Source: Streptomyces sp. NBRC 110035
GTDB taxonomy: Bacteria; Actinomycetota; Actinomycetes; Streptomycetales; Streptomycetaceae
Length of the DNA stretch: 64,000 bases
Direction: 5' to 3'
Assembly: GCF_000829695.1 (NCBI RefSeq)
Contig: NZ_BBNN01000018.1
Span: 186,001 to 250,000, forward strand
Below the pieces are notes generated by a model. That model was not told where the DNA came from. It saw only the letters and a list, made by a program, of their open reading frames with translations, and made no database searches. Below, one piece after another: positions 10,124 to 18,391 of this stretch (positions are counted from its first letter, which is position 1; each line of letters opens with the position of its first letter). The position numbers and the translations under genes are program-made.

Positions 10124-10507
10124 ATGACCACCAGCAACACCGGCACCAGCGACGTCGACCCCGCAGTCCGCGAGGAACTCGCCGCACTGCGCGACAGCAT
10201 CGACAACATCGACGCCGCCGTCGTCCACATGCTCGCCGAACGCTTCAAATGCACCCAGCAAGTCGGACGCCTCAAAGCCGAACACCGGCTGCCCCCCGCC
10301 GACCCGGCCCGCGAAAACCGCCAGATCACCCGGCTGCGCGCCCTCGCCGAGAACGCGAAACTCGACCCGGCCTTCGCCGAGAAGTTCCTCAACTTCATCA
10401 TCGCCGAAGTGATCCGCCACCACGAACGCATCGCCGACGACACCACCAAGAACACCCTCACCGGTCCCACCAGCTCCACCGGCGCCCCGGCACCCACCAC
10501 CGGCTGA
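10124..10507 (+). CDS. Chorismate mutase, AroQ class
   Basis: 127 residues, all-helical AroQ-type chorismate mutase converting chorismate to prephenate for phenylalanine and tyrosine. Typical pattern: LRDSIDNIDAAVVHMLAERF, then VGRLKAEH with the conserved Lys, then ARENRQITRLRALAENAKLDPAF and a final helix LNFIIAEVIRHHERI. No signal peptide, so it is a cytoplasmic form. There is no Shine-Dalgarno; a TAGGCT -10-like hexamer ends 8 bases before the ATG, which suggests a leaderless mRNA. Upstream lies a 14-base direct repeat (see findings). The last ~20 residues are Thr/Pro-rich and dispensable-looking. Confidence 0.93.
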   Translation: MTTSNTGTSDVDPAVREELAALRDSIDNIDAAVVHMLAERFKCTQQVGRLKAEHRLPPADPARENRQITRLRALAENAKLDPAFAEKFLNFIIAEVIRHHERIADDTTKNTLTGPTSSTGAPAPTTG

Positions 10508-10760
10508 CCCCGCCCCCACACCGCGACGCGACACCACCACCACGACCTGCCGGACCGCCCCCCGCCCCACCCCTCCACGTGCGCCCCCACACCACCCGGC
10601 AGGCCTCCCCCCTGTGACGGCACTCACACGCCGCACACTCCGCAGGCCCCCCACACCCCAGAACCCCCGCACGCGGGCGCACATCCAGAACCCCGACCCA
10701 GGCCCGGACATAAGCCGTGTACCGATCCGCCTCTGTGCCACACCACCGCCATCAGGCAGC

Positions 10761-13358
10761 ATGGCCCGCATGTCCGTACTGACGCGCGACGAAGCGCAGA
10801 ACCGAGCACAGCTCCTCCACGTCCACCGCTACGCGATCGAACTCGATCTCACCACCGGTGACGACACCTTCGACTCCCACACCGTGATCCACTTCACCGT
10901 CCTCGCAGACCAGGACACCACGGACACCTTCGTCGAAGTCAAGCCCGCCGAGCTGCGCTCCGTCACCCTCGACGGACACCCCCTCGACCCCGCGACCCTC
11001 GACGGCAACCGGCTGCCGCTCAAGGACCTCACCCCCGGCCCGCACGAACTCCACGTCGACGCCGCCATGCACTACTCCCGCACCGGCGAAGGCATGCACC
11101 GCTTCACCGACCCCGCCGACGGCGAGACCTACACCTACACCCAGCTCTTCCTCGACGACGTCCAACGCGTCTTCCCGGCCTTCGACCAGCCCGACCTCAA
11201 GGCCGTCTTCGACCTCACCGTCACCGCTCCCCCCACCTGGACCGTCCTCGCCAACGGCATCACCGAACACCTCGGCAACGGCCGCTGGAAAGCAGCAACC
11301 ACCCCCCTCATCTCCACCTACCTCGTCGCCGTCGCCGCCGGACCCTGGCACTCCGTACGCACCGAACACCGAGGCCTCCCCTTCGGCCTCCACTGCCGCC
11401 GCTCCCTCGCCCCCCACCTCGACGCCGACACCGACGAACTCCTCGACATCACCCGCGCCTGCTTCGACCGCTACCACGAGAAATTCGCCGAACCCTACCC
11501 CTTCGACTCCTACGACCAGGCATTCGTCCCCGAATTCAACGCCGGCGCCATGGAAAACCCCGGCCTCGTCACCTTCCGCGACGAATTCGTCTTCCGGTCC
11601 GCCGTCACCGACACCCAACGACAGACCCGCGCCATGGTCATCGCCCACGAAATGGCCCACATGTGGTTCGGCGACCTCGTCACCCTCACCTGGTGGGACG
11701 ACATCTGGCTCAACGAGTCCTTCGCCGAATACATGGGCTACCAGATCACCGCCGAAGCCACCCGCCACACCGACACCTGGACCGACTTCGGAGTCACCCG
11801 CAAACCCTGGGGCTACGACGCCGACCAACGCCCCTCCACCCACCCCGTCGCCCCCGAAGACGTCCAGGACACCGCCTCCGCCCTCCTCAACTTCGACGGC
11901 ATCTCCTACGCCAAGGGCGCCTCCGCCCTGCGCCAACTCGTCGCCTGGCTCGGCCAGGACGCCTTCCTCGCCGGCATCAACACCCACATCGACCGCCACA
12001 AGTTCGCCAACGCCACCCTCACCGACTTCATCGACTCCCTCGCCACCGCCACCGACCGCGACGTCCACGCATGGGCCAACGCCTGGCTCACCACCACCGG
12101 AGTCGACACCCTCACCCCCCGACTCCACACCGACAACGGCCACTGGCACCTCACCGTCCAGCACGAACCCACCCCCCCCACCTGGTCCGAACCCGACCCC
12201 GCCAAGAACCGCGACGGCCTCACACACCTCACCACCCTCGAAACCGGCGGAGCCGGCCGCCCCCACCGCATCACCCTCGGCCTCTACGACCACGACCTCC
12301 ACGACGCCCACGGCCTCACCCTCCGCAAACACCTCGACATCGACCTCCCCACCACCGACGGCATCGACATCAGCGCCGCCGGACCCCGCCCCGCCCTCCT
12401 CGTCCTCAACGACGGCGACCTCACCTACGCCAAAATCCGCTTCGACCACGAATCCACCCACACCCTCCGCACCCGCCTCTCCGGACTCCCCGACCCCCTC
12501 ACCCGCGCCGTCGTCTGGAACGCCCTCCGCGACGCCGTCCGCGACGGCGAACTCCCCCCCACCGACTACCTCGACATCGCCCGCACCCACCTCCCCCACG
12601 AAACCGACCTCGCCCTCGTCCAGGGCGTCCTCGCCTTCGCCACCACCCACATCACCGGCCGCTACGTCACCCCCGGCGGGCGGCCCGCCGCCCTCGCCAC
12701 CCTCACCGACCTGTGCCGCGACCTCATCCGCCGCACCGAGGACGGCGACAACCCCGGCCTGCGCCTCATCGCCGTACGCCACCGCATCGACACCGCCGCC
12801 CACCCCCACACCATCGCCGCCTGGCTCACCGAGGGCACCGTCCCCGGCGGCCCCGAACTCGACCCCGAACTGCGCTGGCGCATCCTCACCCGACTCGCCG
12901 TCCTCGACGCTACCGACGAAGCCGCCATCACCGCAGAACTCGCCAACGACCCCAGCGCCGCCGGCCAGGAAGGCGCCGCCCGCTGCCGCGCCGCCCTGCC
13001 CCACGAAGACGCCAAAAACCGCGCCTGGGACGCCATGTTCCACACCGACGACCTGTCCACCTACCTCTTCACCGCCACCGCCCAGGGCTTCTGGCAACCC
13101 GAACAGGCCGACCTCACCCGCCCCCACGTCGCCCGCTACTACAAGGACGCCGTCGCCCTCGCCGCCCGCCGCGGCCCCGCCATCGCCGAAGCCGCCGGCC
13201 ACTGGGCCTTCCCCGCCCACGCCATCGACCCCGAAACCCTCCGCCTCGGCCAGAAATGCCTCCGCAAGGCCGACCCCACCCCCGCCCTCCGCCGCAAACT
13301 CGTCGACCAGCTCGACGACCTGGCCCGCGCACTGCGCATACAGCAGACCCAGGCATAG
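10761..13358 (+). CDS. pepN: Aminopeptidase N (M1 family)
   Basis: 865-residue zinc metallo-aminopeptidase that removes N-terminal residues from peptides in the cytoplasm. The substrate-binding motif GAMEN is in NAGAMENPG, and the zinc site is HEMAHMWFGD with the third ligand Glu in NESFAEY, 19 residues downstream. A C-terminal ERAP1-like helical domain fills residues ~520-865. The start is uncertain: ATG 10761 and ATG 10770 are both in frame and neither has a good ribosome site; the difference is three residues. Codons are almost all C-ending, with long runs of C. A perfect hairpin follows the gene. Streptomyces usually has more than one M1 enzyme, so the symbol is a family label. Confidence 0.93.
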   Translation: MARMSVLTRDEAQNRAQLLHVHRYAIELDLTTGDDTFDSHTVIHFTVLADQDTTDTFVEVKPAELRSVTLDGHPLDPATLDGNRLPLKDLTPGPHELHVDAAMHYSRTGEGMHRFTDPADGETYTYTQLFLDDVQRVFPAFDQPDLKAVFDLTVTAPPTWTVLANGITEHLGNGRWKAATTPLISTYLVAVAAGPWHSVRTEHRGLPFGLHCRRSLAPHLDADTDELLDITRACFDRYHEKFAEPYPFDSYDQAFVPEFNAGAMENPGLVTFRDEFVFRSAVTDTQRQTRAMVIAHEMAHMWFGDLVTLTWWDDIWLNESFAEYMGYQITAEATRHTDTWTDFGVTRKPWGYDADQRPSTHPVAPEDVQDTASALLNFDGISYAKGASALRQLVAWLGQDAFLAGINTHIDRHKFANATLTDFIDSLATATDRDVHAWANAWLTTTGVDTLTPRLHTDNGHWHLTVQHEPTPPTWSEPDPAKNRDGLTHLTTLETGGAGRPHRITLGLYDHDLHDAHGLTLRKHLDIDLPTTDGIDISAAGPRPALLVLNDGDLTYAKIRFDHESTHTLRTRLSGLPDPLTRAVVWNALRDAVRDGELPPTDYLDIARTHLPHETDLALVQGVLAFATTHITGRYVTPGGRPAALATLTDLCRDLIRRTEDGDNPGLRLIAVRHRIDTAAHPHTIAAWLTEGTVPGGPELDPELRWRILTRLAVLDATDEAAITAELANDPSAAGQEGAARCRAALPHEDAKNRAWDAMFHTDDLSTYLFTATAQGFWQPEQADLTRPHVARYYKDAVALAARRGPAIAEAAGHWAFPAHAIDPETLRLGQKCLRKADPTPALRRKLVDQLDDLARALRIQQTQA

Positions 13359-13383
13359 ACCGGCAGGCACACCGCACAACCGG

Positions 13384-13406
13384 GGGTGCCGCACCACGCG
13401 GCACCC
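13384..13406 (+). terminator. Terminator after pepN
   Basis: Perfect 9-base stem GGGTGCCGC with loop ACCAC and GCGGCACCC, 25 bases after the pepN stop. It has a very stable GC-rich stem and no T-run. Confidence 0.65.
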
Positions 13407-13541
13407 GGTCCGCGAACCGGTGTGCTCATCGGAGCACCCGGTCGCGCAATTCAACACCTGCCCATAACCATTCATGACCAGTGCGCCGAACGGTCACATG
13501 CGACCTGATCGCTACCCACCGGTAAGCCCTAGGCTCACACC

Positions 13542-14978
13542 ATGCGCCGAGCAAAAATCGTCTGCACACTAGGGCCCGCCACCCACACATACGACCAGAT
13601 CAAAAACCTGGTCGACGCCGGAATGGACGTAGCCCGACTCAACCTCAGCCACGGCACCCACGCCGAACACGAGGAGCGCTACCACCGGGTCCGAAAAGCC
13701 GCCGACGAAACCGGCCGCAGCGTCGGCCTCCTCGCCGACCTCCAAGGCCCCAAAATCAGACTCGGCCACTTCACCGAAGGACCCGTACTCCTCGAACGCG
13801 GTGACACCTTCACCATCACCGTCGAAGACGGCACCCAAGGCGACCGCCACACCTGCGGCACCACCCACGCAGGCCTCGCCGACGACGTCACCACCGGCGA
13901 ACGCATCCTCGTCGACGACGGCAGAGTCACCCTCCGGGTCGACACCGTCGACGGCCCCCGCGTCCACACCACCGTCATCGAAGGCGGCATGGTCTCCGAC
14001 CACAAAGGCCTCAACCTCCCCGGCGTCGCCGTCTCCGTCCCCGCCCTCTCCAAAAAAGACGAGGACGACCTCCGCTGGGCCCTGCGCACCGGCTTCGACA
14101 CCATCGCCCTCTCCTTCGTACGCAGCGGACACGACATCAAAGACGTCCACCGCATCATGGAAGAAGAAGGCCGCCGCCTCCCCGTCATCGCCAAAATCGA
14201 AAAACCCCAAGCCGTCCAGAACCTCGACGACATCGTCGCCGCCTTCGACGGCATCATGGTCGCCCGTGGAGACCTCGGCGTCGAAATGCCACTCGAACAA
14301 GTCCCCATCGTCCAAAAACGCGCCATCACACTCGCCAAACGCAACGCCAAACCGGTCATCGTCGCCACCCAAATGCTCGACTCGATGATCGACAACGCCC
14401 GCCCCACCCGCGCCGAAGCCTCCGACGTCGCCAACGCCGTCCTCGACGGCACCGACGCCGTCATGCTCTCCGGCGAAACCAGCGTCGGCAAACACGCCCT
14501 CAGCACCGTCCTCACCATGGCCCGCATCGTCGAAGCAGCCGAAGAAGACCTCCTCGCCAAGGGCCTCCCACCCCTCACCGAAACCAACAAACCCCGCACC
14601 CAGGGCGGCGCCGTCGCCCGGGCCGCCGCCGAAATGGGCGACTTCCTCGACGCCACCCACCTCGTCGCCTTCACCCAGTCGGGCGACACCGCCCGCCGCC
14701 TCTCCCGCTACCGCTCGCCCATCCCCCTCCTCGCCTTCACCCCCGACCCCGCCACCCGCTCCCGGCTCAGCCTCACCTGGGGCGTGGAGACGTTCCTCGG
14801 CCCCCACGCCGACTCCACCGACGCCATGGTCGACCAGGTCGACGAACTCCTCCTGGCCTACGGCCGCTGCAAGAAGGGCGACATCGTCGTCATCACCGCA
14901 GGCTCCCCACACGGCGTCTCCGGCACGACCAACCTCGTCCGCGTCCACCGCATCGGCGAGGACGACAGCCCCAAGTGA
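13542..14978 (+). CDS. pyk: Pyruvate kinase
   Basis: 478-residue glycolytic enzyme making pyruvate and ATP from phosphoenolpyruvate and ADP. It starts with the family signature RRAKIVCTLGPA, has the active-site Lys in VIAKIEKPQAV, the metal-binding MVARGDLGVEMP segment, and KPVIVATQMLDSMI. The lid (B) domain is at about residues 70-170 and the C-terminal allosteric domain after residue ~340. The ATG follows a TAGGCT hexamer by exactly 6 bases and there is no Shine-Dalgarno, so the mRNA is probably leaderless. It converges on the HTH gene with only an 18-base gap that contains the 14-base palindrome ACCGGGGCCCCGGT. Confidence 0.97.
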   Translation: MRRAKIVCTLGPATHTYDQIKNLVDAGMDVARLNLSHGTHAEHEERYHRVRKAADETGRSVGLLADLQGPKIRLGHFTEGPVLLERGDTFTITVEDGTQGDRHTCGTTHAGLADDVTTGERILVDDGRVTLRVDTVDGPRVHTTVIEGGMVSDHKGLNLPGVAVSVPALSKKDEDDLRWALRTGFDTIALSFVRSGHDIKDVHRIMEEEGRRLPVIAKIEKPQAVQNLDDIVAAFDGIMVARGDLGVEMPLEQVPIVQKRAITLAKRNAKPVIVATQMLDSMIDNARPTRAEASDVANAVLDGTDAVMLSGETSVGKHALSTVLTMARIVEAAEEDLLAKGLPPLTETNKPRTQGGAVARAAAEMGDFLDATHLVAFTQSGDTARRLSRYRSPIPLLAFTPDPATRSRLSLTWGVETFLGPHADSTDAMVDQVDELLLAYGRCKKGDIVVITAGSPHGVSGTTNLVRVHRIGEDDSPK

Positions 14979-14982
14979 CCCG

Positions 14983-14996
14983 ACCGGGGCCCCGGT
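14983..14996. terminator. Palindrome between convergent pyk and HTH gene
   Basis: ACCGGGGCCCCGGT is a perfect 14-base palindrome filling the 18-base gap between two convergent genes. It may act as a compact bidirectional terminator, though the absent loop would force a smaller stem. Confidence 0.35.
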
Positions 14997-15722
14997 TCAG
15001 TACTTGGGGCCCACGTGAAGATCCATCAGCGCGGCGGACGCCTTCTCGGCGACCGAGATGTTGAACGGCACACCGTCACGCGTGCACTCGACGCCGAGGC
15101 GGTCCAGGGTGTCGGTGTAGAGGGCCCGGATGTCGTCGGACTTGTTGGTGAAAACGTAACGCGGGTACTCATAACGCTTCTGCTCACCGCCGACCACTCT
15201 GGTGGTCCAGTTGGTGATCCGGCATCCGTCGGAGTGGATCAGACCTCGAACCAACTTCCAGGGGTGCACGTCGACAATGGTCCGTTGCCACGGGGCGAGG
15301 GTGATCGGCCGATCGTGCTTCTTGCCGGGACCGTGCTGGGGGAACATGCAGACCCAGTGCCTGGTGAAGGACTGAACCTCGACACAGCCGGGCTTGGGCC
15401 GCAGCGCCACGCTGGTCAACGGCATCACCCTGCGCTGGGCATCCGCCGCAGCGGCGATCAGGCCGCCCTGGGTGGCGTTGCAGTAGATCGACAGATGATG
15501 TTGCTTGCGCTTCGAGACGATATGCCCGTCACCGAGGTACAGCCCCAGTAGGTATGCGTACGCTTCCTCATCGAGTGTGCGGCCGGTGCACCTGGGGCAG
15601 TCGGTTGGTGGCTGATGCACCTCGCCCCGCACCTTGCGGTCCTCGCTGCGCCACCAGCCAACAGTTCCCCGGGGGATATTGAGCCGCTCCGCGACGACAC
15701 GGTTCGGAACACCTTGGCGCAT
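14997..15722 (-). CDS. HTH / LAGLIDADG-like protein, 5' end frameshifted
   Basis: From ATG 15722 the frame gives 241 residues: an HTH segment (GVPNRVVAERLNIPRGTVGWW), a CPRC pair, then two LAGLIDADG-like helices (YLLGLYLGDGHI and LVRGLIHSDGCR) as in homing-endonuclease-derived HTH proteins common in Streptomyces. Missing N-terminal HTH sequence is found in another frame: ATG 15766 reads MDQHSPSIRAQAVDR and would join this frame if one base were added near 15720. So the gene has lost one base (real decay or a sequencing error), or a shorter product starts at 15722. The open frame beyond 15766 runs into the tRNA gene and is not real. Codon use is less GC-biased than its neighbours, consistent with transfer. 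The function of this group is not established. Confidence 0.65.
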   Translation of the reverse strand: MRQGVPNRVVAERLNIPRGTVGWWRSEDRKVRGEVHQPPTDCPRCTGRTLDEEAYAYLLGLYLGDGHIVSKRKQHHLSIYCNATQGGLIAAAADAQRRVMPLTSVALRPKPGCVEVQSFTRHWVCMFPQHGPGKKHDRPITLAPWQRTIVDVHPWKLVRGLIHSDGCRITNWTTRVVGGEQKRYEYPRYVFTNKSDDIRALYTDTLDRLGVECTRDGVPFNISVAEKASAALMDLHVGPKY

Positions 15723-15847
15723 CGGTCGACAGCCTGGGCGCGGATCGAAGGACTGTGCTGATCCATGCAACCACTGTGCGTCACGAAATGTGACCGAGTG
15801 TACGAAAAAGCGGAGAATCACGCGAATGTGATCCTCCGCTTACAGTG

Positions 15848-15930
15848 TGCCGGGTGCGGGACTCGAACCCGCAAGCCCTCTCGGGCAGATGTGTTTGAGA
15901 CATCCGTGTATGCCATTCCACCAACCCGGC
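15848..15930 (-). tRNA. tRNA-Leu (anticodon CAA)
   Basis: 83 bases with a perfect 7-bp acceptor stem (GCCGGGT with ACCCGGC), a long variable arm typical of class II tRNAs, the T-loop GGTTCGAGTCC, and the anticodon loop CTCAAAC, which gives anticodon CAA reading UUG. The 3' CCA is not encoded. This is not bldA, which reads UUA. No duplicated 3' end that would mark an integrated element is seen nearby. Confidence 0.95.
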
Positions 15931-15982
15931 AGGACTGGCTGCTCGGAAGCATACCGGGTCGGTCGTAGTCGCCGCCGCTAGG

Positions 15983-15988
15983 TAGGCT
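15983..15988 (+). promoter_or_regulatory. Candidate -10 box of pdtaR
   Basis: TAGGCT, with a second similar TAGGCA ten bases later, lies 45-50 bases before the GTG start. It implies a leader of about 38 bases that contains AAGGAG. No matching -35 is visible. Confidence 0.4.
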
Positions 15989-16032
15989 GCATAGGCAGCA
16001 GCACCTGCCCGGCCCGCACCAAGGAGCCCCAC

Positions 16033-16689
16033 GTGAGCGTCCCCGAGTCGCCCCAGCCAGTAGACGCGTCCGACGACGACAAGTCGCACGTGCCTCCGAT
16101 GACGACGCGCGTCGTCATCGCCGAGGACGAGGCGCTGATCCGGCTCGATCTCAAGGAGATGCTGGAGGAGGAGGGGTACACCGTCGTCGGTGAGGCCGGT
16201 GATGGTGAGCGGGCGGTGGAGCTGGCCCGTGAGCACCGTCCTGATCTGGTGATTCTCGATGTGAAGATGCCGAAGCTGGATGGGATCTCGGCGGCGGAGA
16301 AGATCGCTGAGGAGAGTATCGCGCCGGTGTTGATGCTGACGGCGTTCTCGCAGCGTGATCTGGTGGAGCGGGCGCGGGATGCGGGGGCGATGGCGTATCT
16401 GGTGAAGCCGTTCTCGAAGAGTGATGTGGTGCCGGCGATCGAGATGGCGGTGTCGCGGTTCACGGAGTTGCGGGAGTTGGAGCGTGAGGTCGCGGATCTG
16501 AGTCTGCGGTTGGAGACGCGGAAGTTGGTGGATCGGGCGAAGTCGGTGTTGCAGACGGTGTACGGGTTGTCGGAGCCGGCGGCGTTCCGGTGGATTCAGA
16601 AGACGTCGATGGATCGGCGGATGTCGATGCAGCAGGTGGCGCAGGCGGTTATTGACGACGCGGCGGAGAAGAAGGCGTCGAAGGGGTAG
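16033..16689 (+). CDS. pdtaR: ANTAR-domain response regulator (PdtaR-like)
   Basis: 218 residues. Receiver domain at ~23-140 with acidic pocket EDEA, phospho-acceptor Asp in LVILDVKMPKLDG, and Thr/Lys in MLTAFSQ and YLVKPFSK. An ANTAR RNA-binding domain follows at ~160-212 (LVDRAKSVLQTVYGLSEPAAFRWIQKTSMDRRMSMQQVAQAVI). ANTAR regulators bind paired hexaloop RNA hairpins and prevent termination. The partner kinase PdtaS is not in this window. The GTG start is preceded by AAGGAG with 6-base spacing; an internal ATG at 16099 would skip a Pro/Asp-rich leader. Unusually for this plus-strand region, codons end in G or T rather than C from about codon 45 onward. Confidence 0.93.
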   Translation: MSVPESPQPVDASDDDKSHVPPMTTRVVIAEDEALIRLDLKEMLEEEGYTVVGEAGDGERAVELAREHRPDLVILDVKMPKLDGISAAEKIAEESIAPVLMLTAFSQRDLVERARDAGAMAYLVKPFSKSDVVPAIEMAVSRFTELRELEREVADLSLRLETRKLVDRAKSVLQTVYGLSEPAAFRWIQKTSMDRRMSMQQVAQAVIDDAAEKKASKG

Positions 16690-16706
16690 GTGTCGGTGGT
16701 GTTGTT

Positions 16707-16740
16707 GAGGCCCGTGTCCCTGGTGGGGGGCGCGGGCCTC
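16707..16740. terminator. Bidirectional terminator between pdtaR and livF
   Basis: Inverted repeat GAGGCCCGTGTCCC / GGGGCGCGGGCCTC, 14-base arms with two G-T wobble positions and a 6-base loop, sits between two convergent genes. Confidence 0.65.
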
Positions 16741-16764
16741 GGTGTTGCGTCGGGTGGGGGTGGG

Positions 16765-17481
16765 TCAGTCGACGCCGAGGTAGGCGTTGCGGACGGATTC
16801 GTCGTGGAGGAGGTCTTGTCCGGTTCCGGAGAGGACGATGGTGCCGACTTCCATGACGTGGCCGTGGTCGGCGAGGGAGAGTGCGGCTTGGGCGTTCTGT
16901 TCGACGAGGAGGATGGTGGTGCCCTGGGCTTTGAGTTCGGTGATGGTGGCCATGATTTTCTGCATCATGATCGGTGAGAGGCCCATGGAGGGTTCGTCGA
17001 GCATGAGGAGTTTGGGTTGGGACATGAGGGCTCTGCCCATGGCGAGCATTTGTTGTTCTCCGCCGGAGAGGGTTCCGGCGGCTTGTTTGCGGCGTTCTCC
17101 GAGGATGGGGAAGAGGTCGTAGGCGCGTTGGATGTCTTTTTCGATTCCGGTTTTGTCGGTGCGGAGGAAGGCGCCGAGGCGGAGGTTGTCCTCGATGGTC
17201 ATGCGGGGGAAGATGTGTCGGCCTTCGGGGGAGTGGGCGAGGCCGTGGGAGACGATTTCGTGGGCGGGGATTTTTTTGAGGGATTTGCCGTTGAATTTGA
17301 TGTGGCCGCCGGTGGGCTTGAGGAGGCCGGAGAGGGTGCGGAGGGTGGTGGTTTTGCCTGCGCCATTGGTTCCGATGAGGGTGACGACTTCGCCGGCTTC
17401 GACCTTGAAGGAGATGCCTTTGACGGCTTCGATTTTGCCGTAGGCGACTTTGAGGTCTTCGACTTCGAGGAGTGCGGTCAT
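16765..17481 (-). CDS. livF: Branched-chain amino acid ABC transporter, ATPase LivF
   Basis: 238-residue ABC ATPase powering uptake of leucine, isoleucine and valine (or related amino acids) with LivG. Walker A is GTNGAGKTT, the ABC signature LSGGEQQMLAMGRAL, Walker B LLMLDEPSMGL, and the H-loop is DHGHVMEVG (His after the D-loop). Length and motifs are typical of LivF. ATG overlaps the livG stop by 4 bases (ATGA), so the two are coupled. It is the last gene of livJ-H-M-G-F and is followed by a terminator. Confidence 0.95.
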   Translation of the reverse strand: MTALLEVEDLKVAYGKIEAVKGISFKVEAGEVVTLIGTNGAGKTTTLRTLSGLLKPTGGHIKFNGKSLKKIPAHEIVSHGLAHSPEGRHIFPRMTIEDNLRLGAFLRTDKTGIEKDIQRAYDLFPILGERRKQAAGTLSGGEQQMLAMGRALMSQPKLLMLDEPSMGLSPIMMQKIMATITELKAQGTTILLVEQNAQAALSLADHGHVMEVGTIVLSGTGQDLLHDESVRNAYLGVD

Positions 17482-18386
17482 CGGTCGTTCTCCTTGCCGG
17501 GCGCTGCGTCCGTGGTGGTTTCGGCTGCGGCTTCGGCGGCTTCGACTTCGGCTGCTTCTTCGGTGCCGGAGTCGTTGTCGAGGGGCTCTCCGAGGTAGGC
17601 GGCGATGACGCGTTCGTCGCCCTGGACGGTGGTGGCGTCGCCTTCGACGAGTTTTTGTCCTTGGACGAGGACGGCGACGCGGTCGCAGAGGTTGAAGATG
17701 AAGCGCATGTCGTGCTCGATGACGAGGATGGCGATGCCCATGTCGCGGATGGCGAAGATGAGTTCTTCGGCGGCGCGGGTTTCCTGGGGGTTCATGCCGG
17801 CGGTGGGTTCGTCGAGGAGCAGGAGGCCGGGTTCGCTGGCGAGGGCGCGGGCGATTTCGAGTTTGCGTTGTTCACCGTAGGGGAGGTTGCGGGAGAGGTG
17901 GTCGGCTTTGTCGGCGAGGCCGACGAAGTCGAGGAGTTCCATGGCGCGTTCGCGGGATTTTGCTTCGGCTTTGTGGAAGCGGGGGCCGCGGAGGAGGGCG
18001 GACCAGAGGCCTTCTTTGGTGCGGGTGTGGCGGCCGACGAGGACGTTTTCCAGGACGGTCATGTTGCTGAAGAGGCGGATGTTCTGGAAGGTTCGGGCGA
18101 TGCCGGCGGCGGTGACTTTGAAGGATTTGGGGGGCAGTACGTTGCCCTTGTAGCGGACTTCGCCTTCGGTGGGGATGTAGAGGCCGGTGAGGCAGTTGAA
18201 GAAGGTGGTTTTTCCGGCGCCGTTGGGTCCGATGAGGCCGACGATTTCGCCGCTGTTGACGGTGAGGTCGACGTCGCGGACGGCGGTGAGGCCGCCGAAT
18301 CGCATGGTGACGCCGCGGGCGTCGAGGACGGTTTCGCCGGGGGTGGCGCCGGTGGAGGTGTTCTTGGTGGTGGTGTCGGTAGTCAT
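17478..18386 (-). CDS. livG: Branched-chain amino acid ABC transporter, ATPase LivG
   Basis: 302 residues. Walker A GPNGAGKTTFFNCLTG, signature LPYGEQRKLEIARAL, Walker B LLLLDEPTAGMN, and the LivG-type insert between them (IARTFQNIRLFSNMTVLENVLVGRH). The N-terminal ~15 residues are Thr-rich. A C-terminal tail of about 40 residues is almost entirely Glu, Ala and Thr; this acidic tail is beyond the usual end of LivG. ATG 18386 is preceded by the end of livM with a 5-base gap. It forms the second nucleotide-binding subunit with LivF. Confidence 0.95.
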   Translation of the reverse strand: MTTDTTTKNTSTGATPGETVLDARGVTMRFGGLTAVRDVDLTVNSGEIVGLIGPNGAGKTTFFNCLTGLYIPTEGEVRYKGNVLPPKSFKVTAAGIARTFQNIRLFSNMTVLENVLVGRHTRTKEGLWSALLRGPRFHKAEAKSRERAMELLDFVGLADKADHLSRNLPYGEQRKLEIARALASEPGLLLLDEPTAGMNPQETRAAEELIFAIRDMGIAILVIEHDMRFIFNLCDRVAVLVQGQKLVEGDATTVQGDERVIAAYLGEPLDNDSGTEEAAEVEAAEAAAETTTDAAPGKENDR

Positions 18387-18391
18387 GGTGG

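Noticed and set aside
10752..13475. A 907-codon open frame opposite pepN
   Set aside because: It is the mirror of C-ending codons in pepN, made almost only of Gly, Val, Glu and Ala. The sense strand encodes complete M1 peptidase motifs.
15723..15821. Upstream extension of the HTH gene frame
   Set aside because: It would run past the likely original start at 15766 to near the 3' end of the tRNA gene and reads as non-conserved sequence; the HTH start is in another frame.
15848..15930. bldA-type tRNA or a tRNA attachment site for an integrated element
   Set aside because: The anticodon is CAA, not UAA. No integrase gene and no second copy of the tRNA 3' end were seen in the window.
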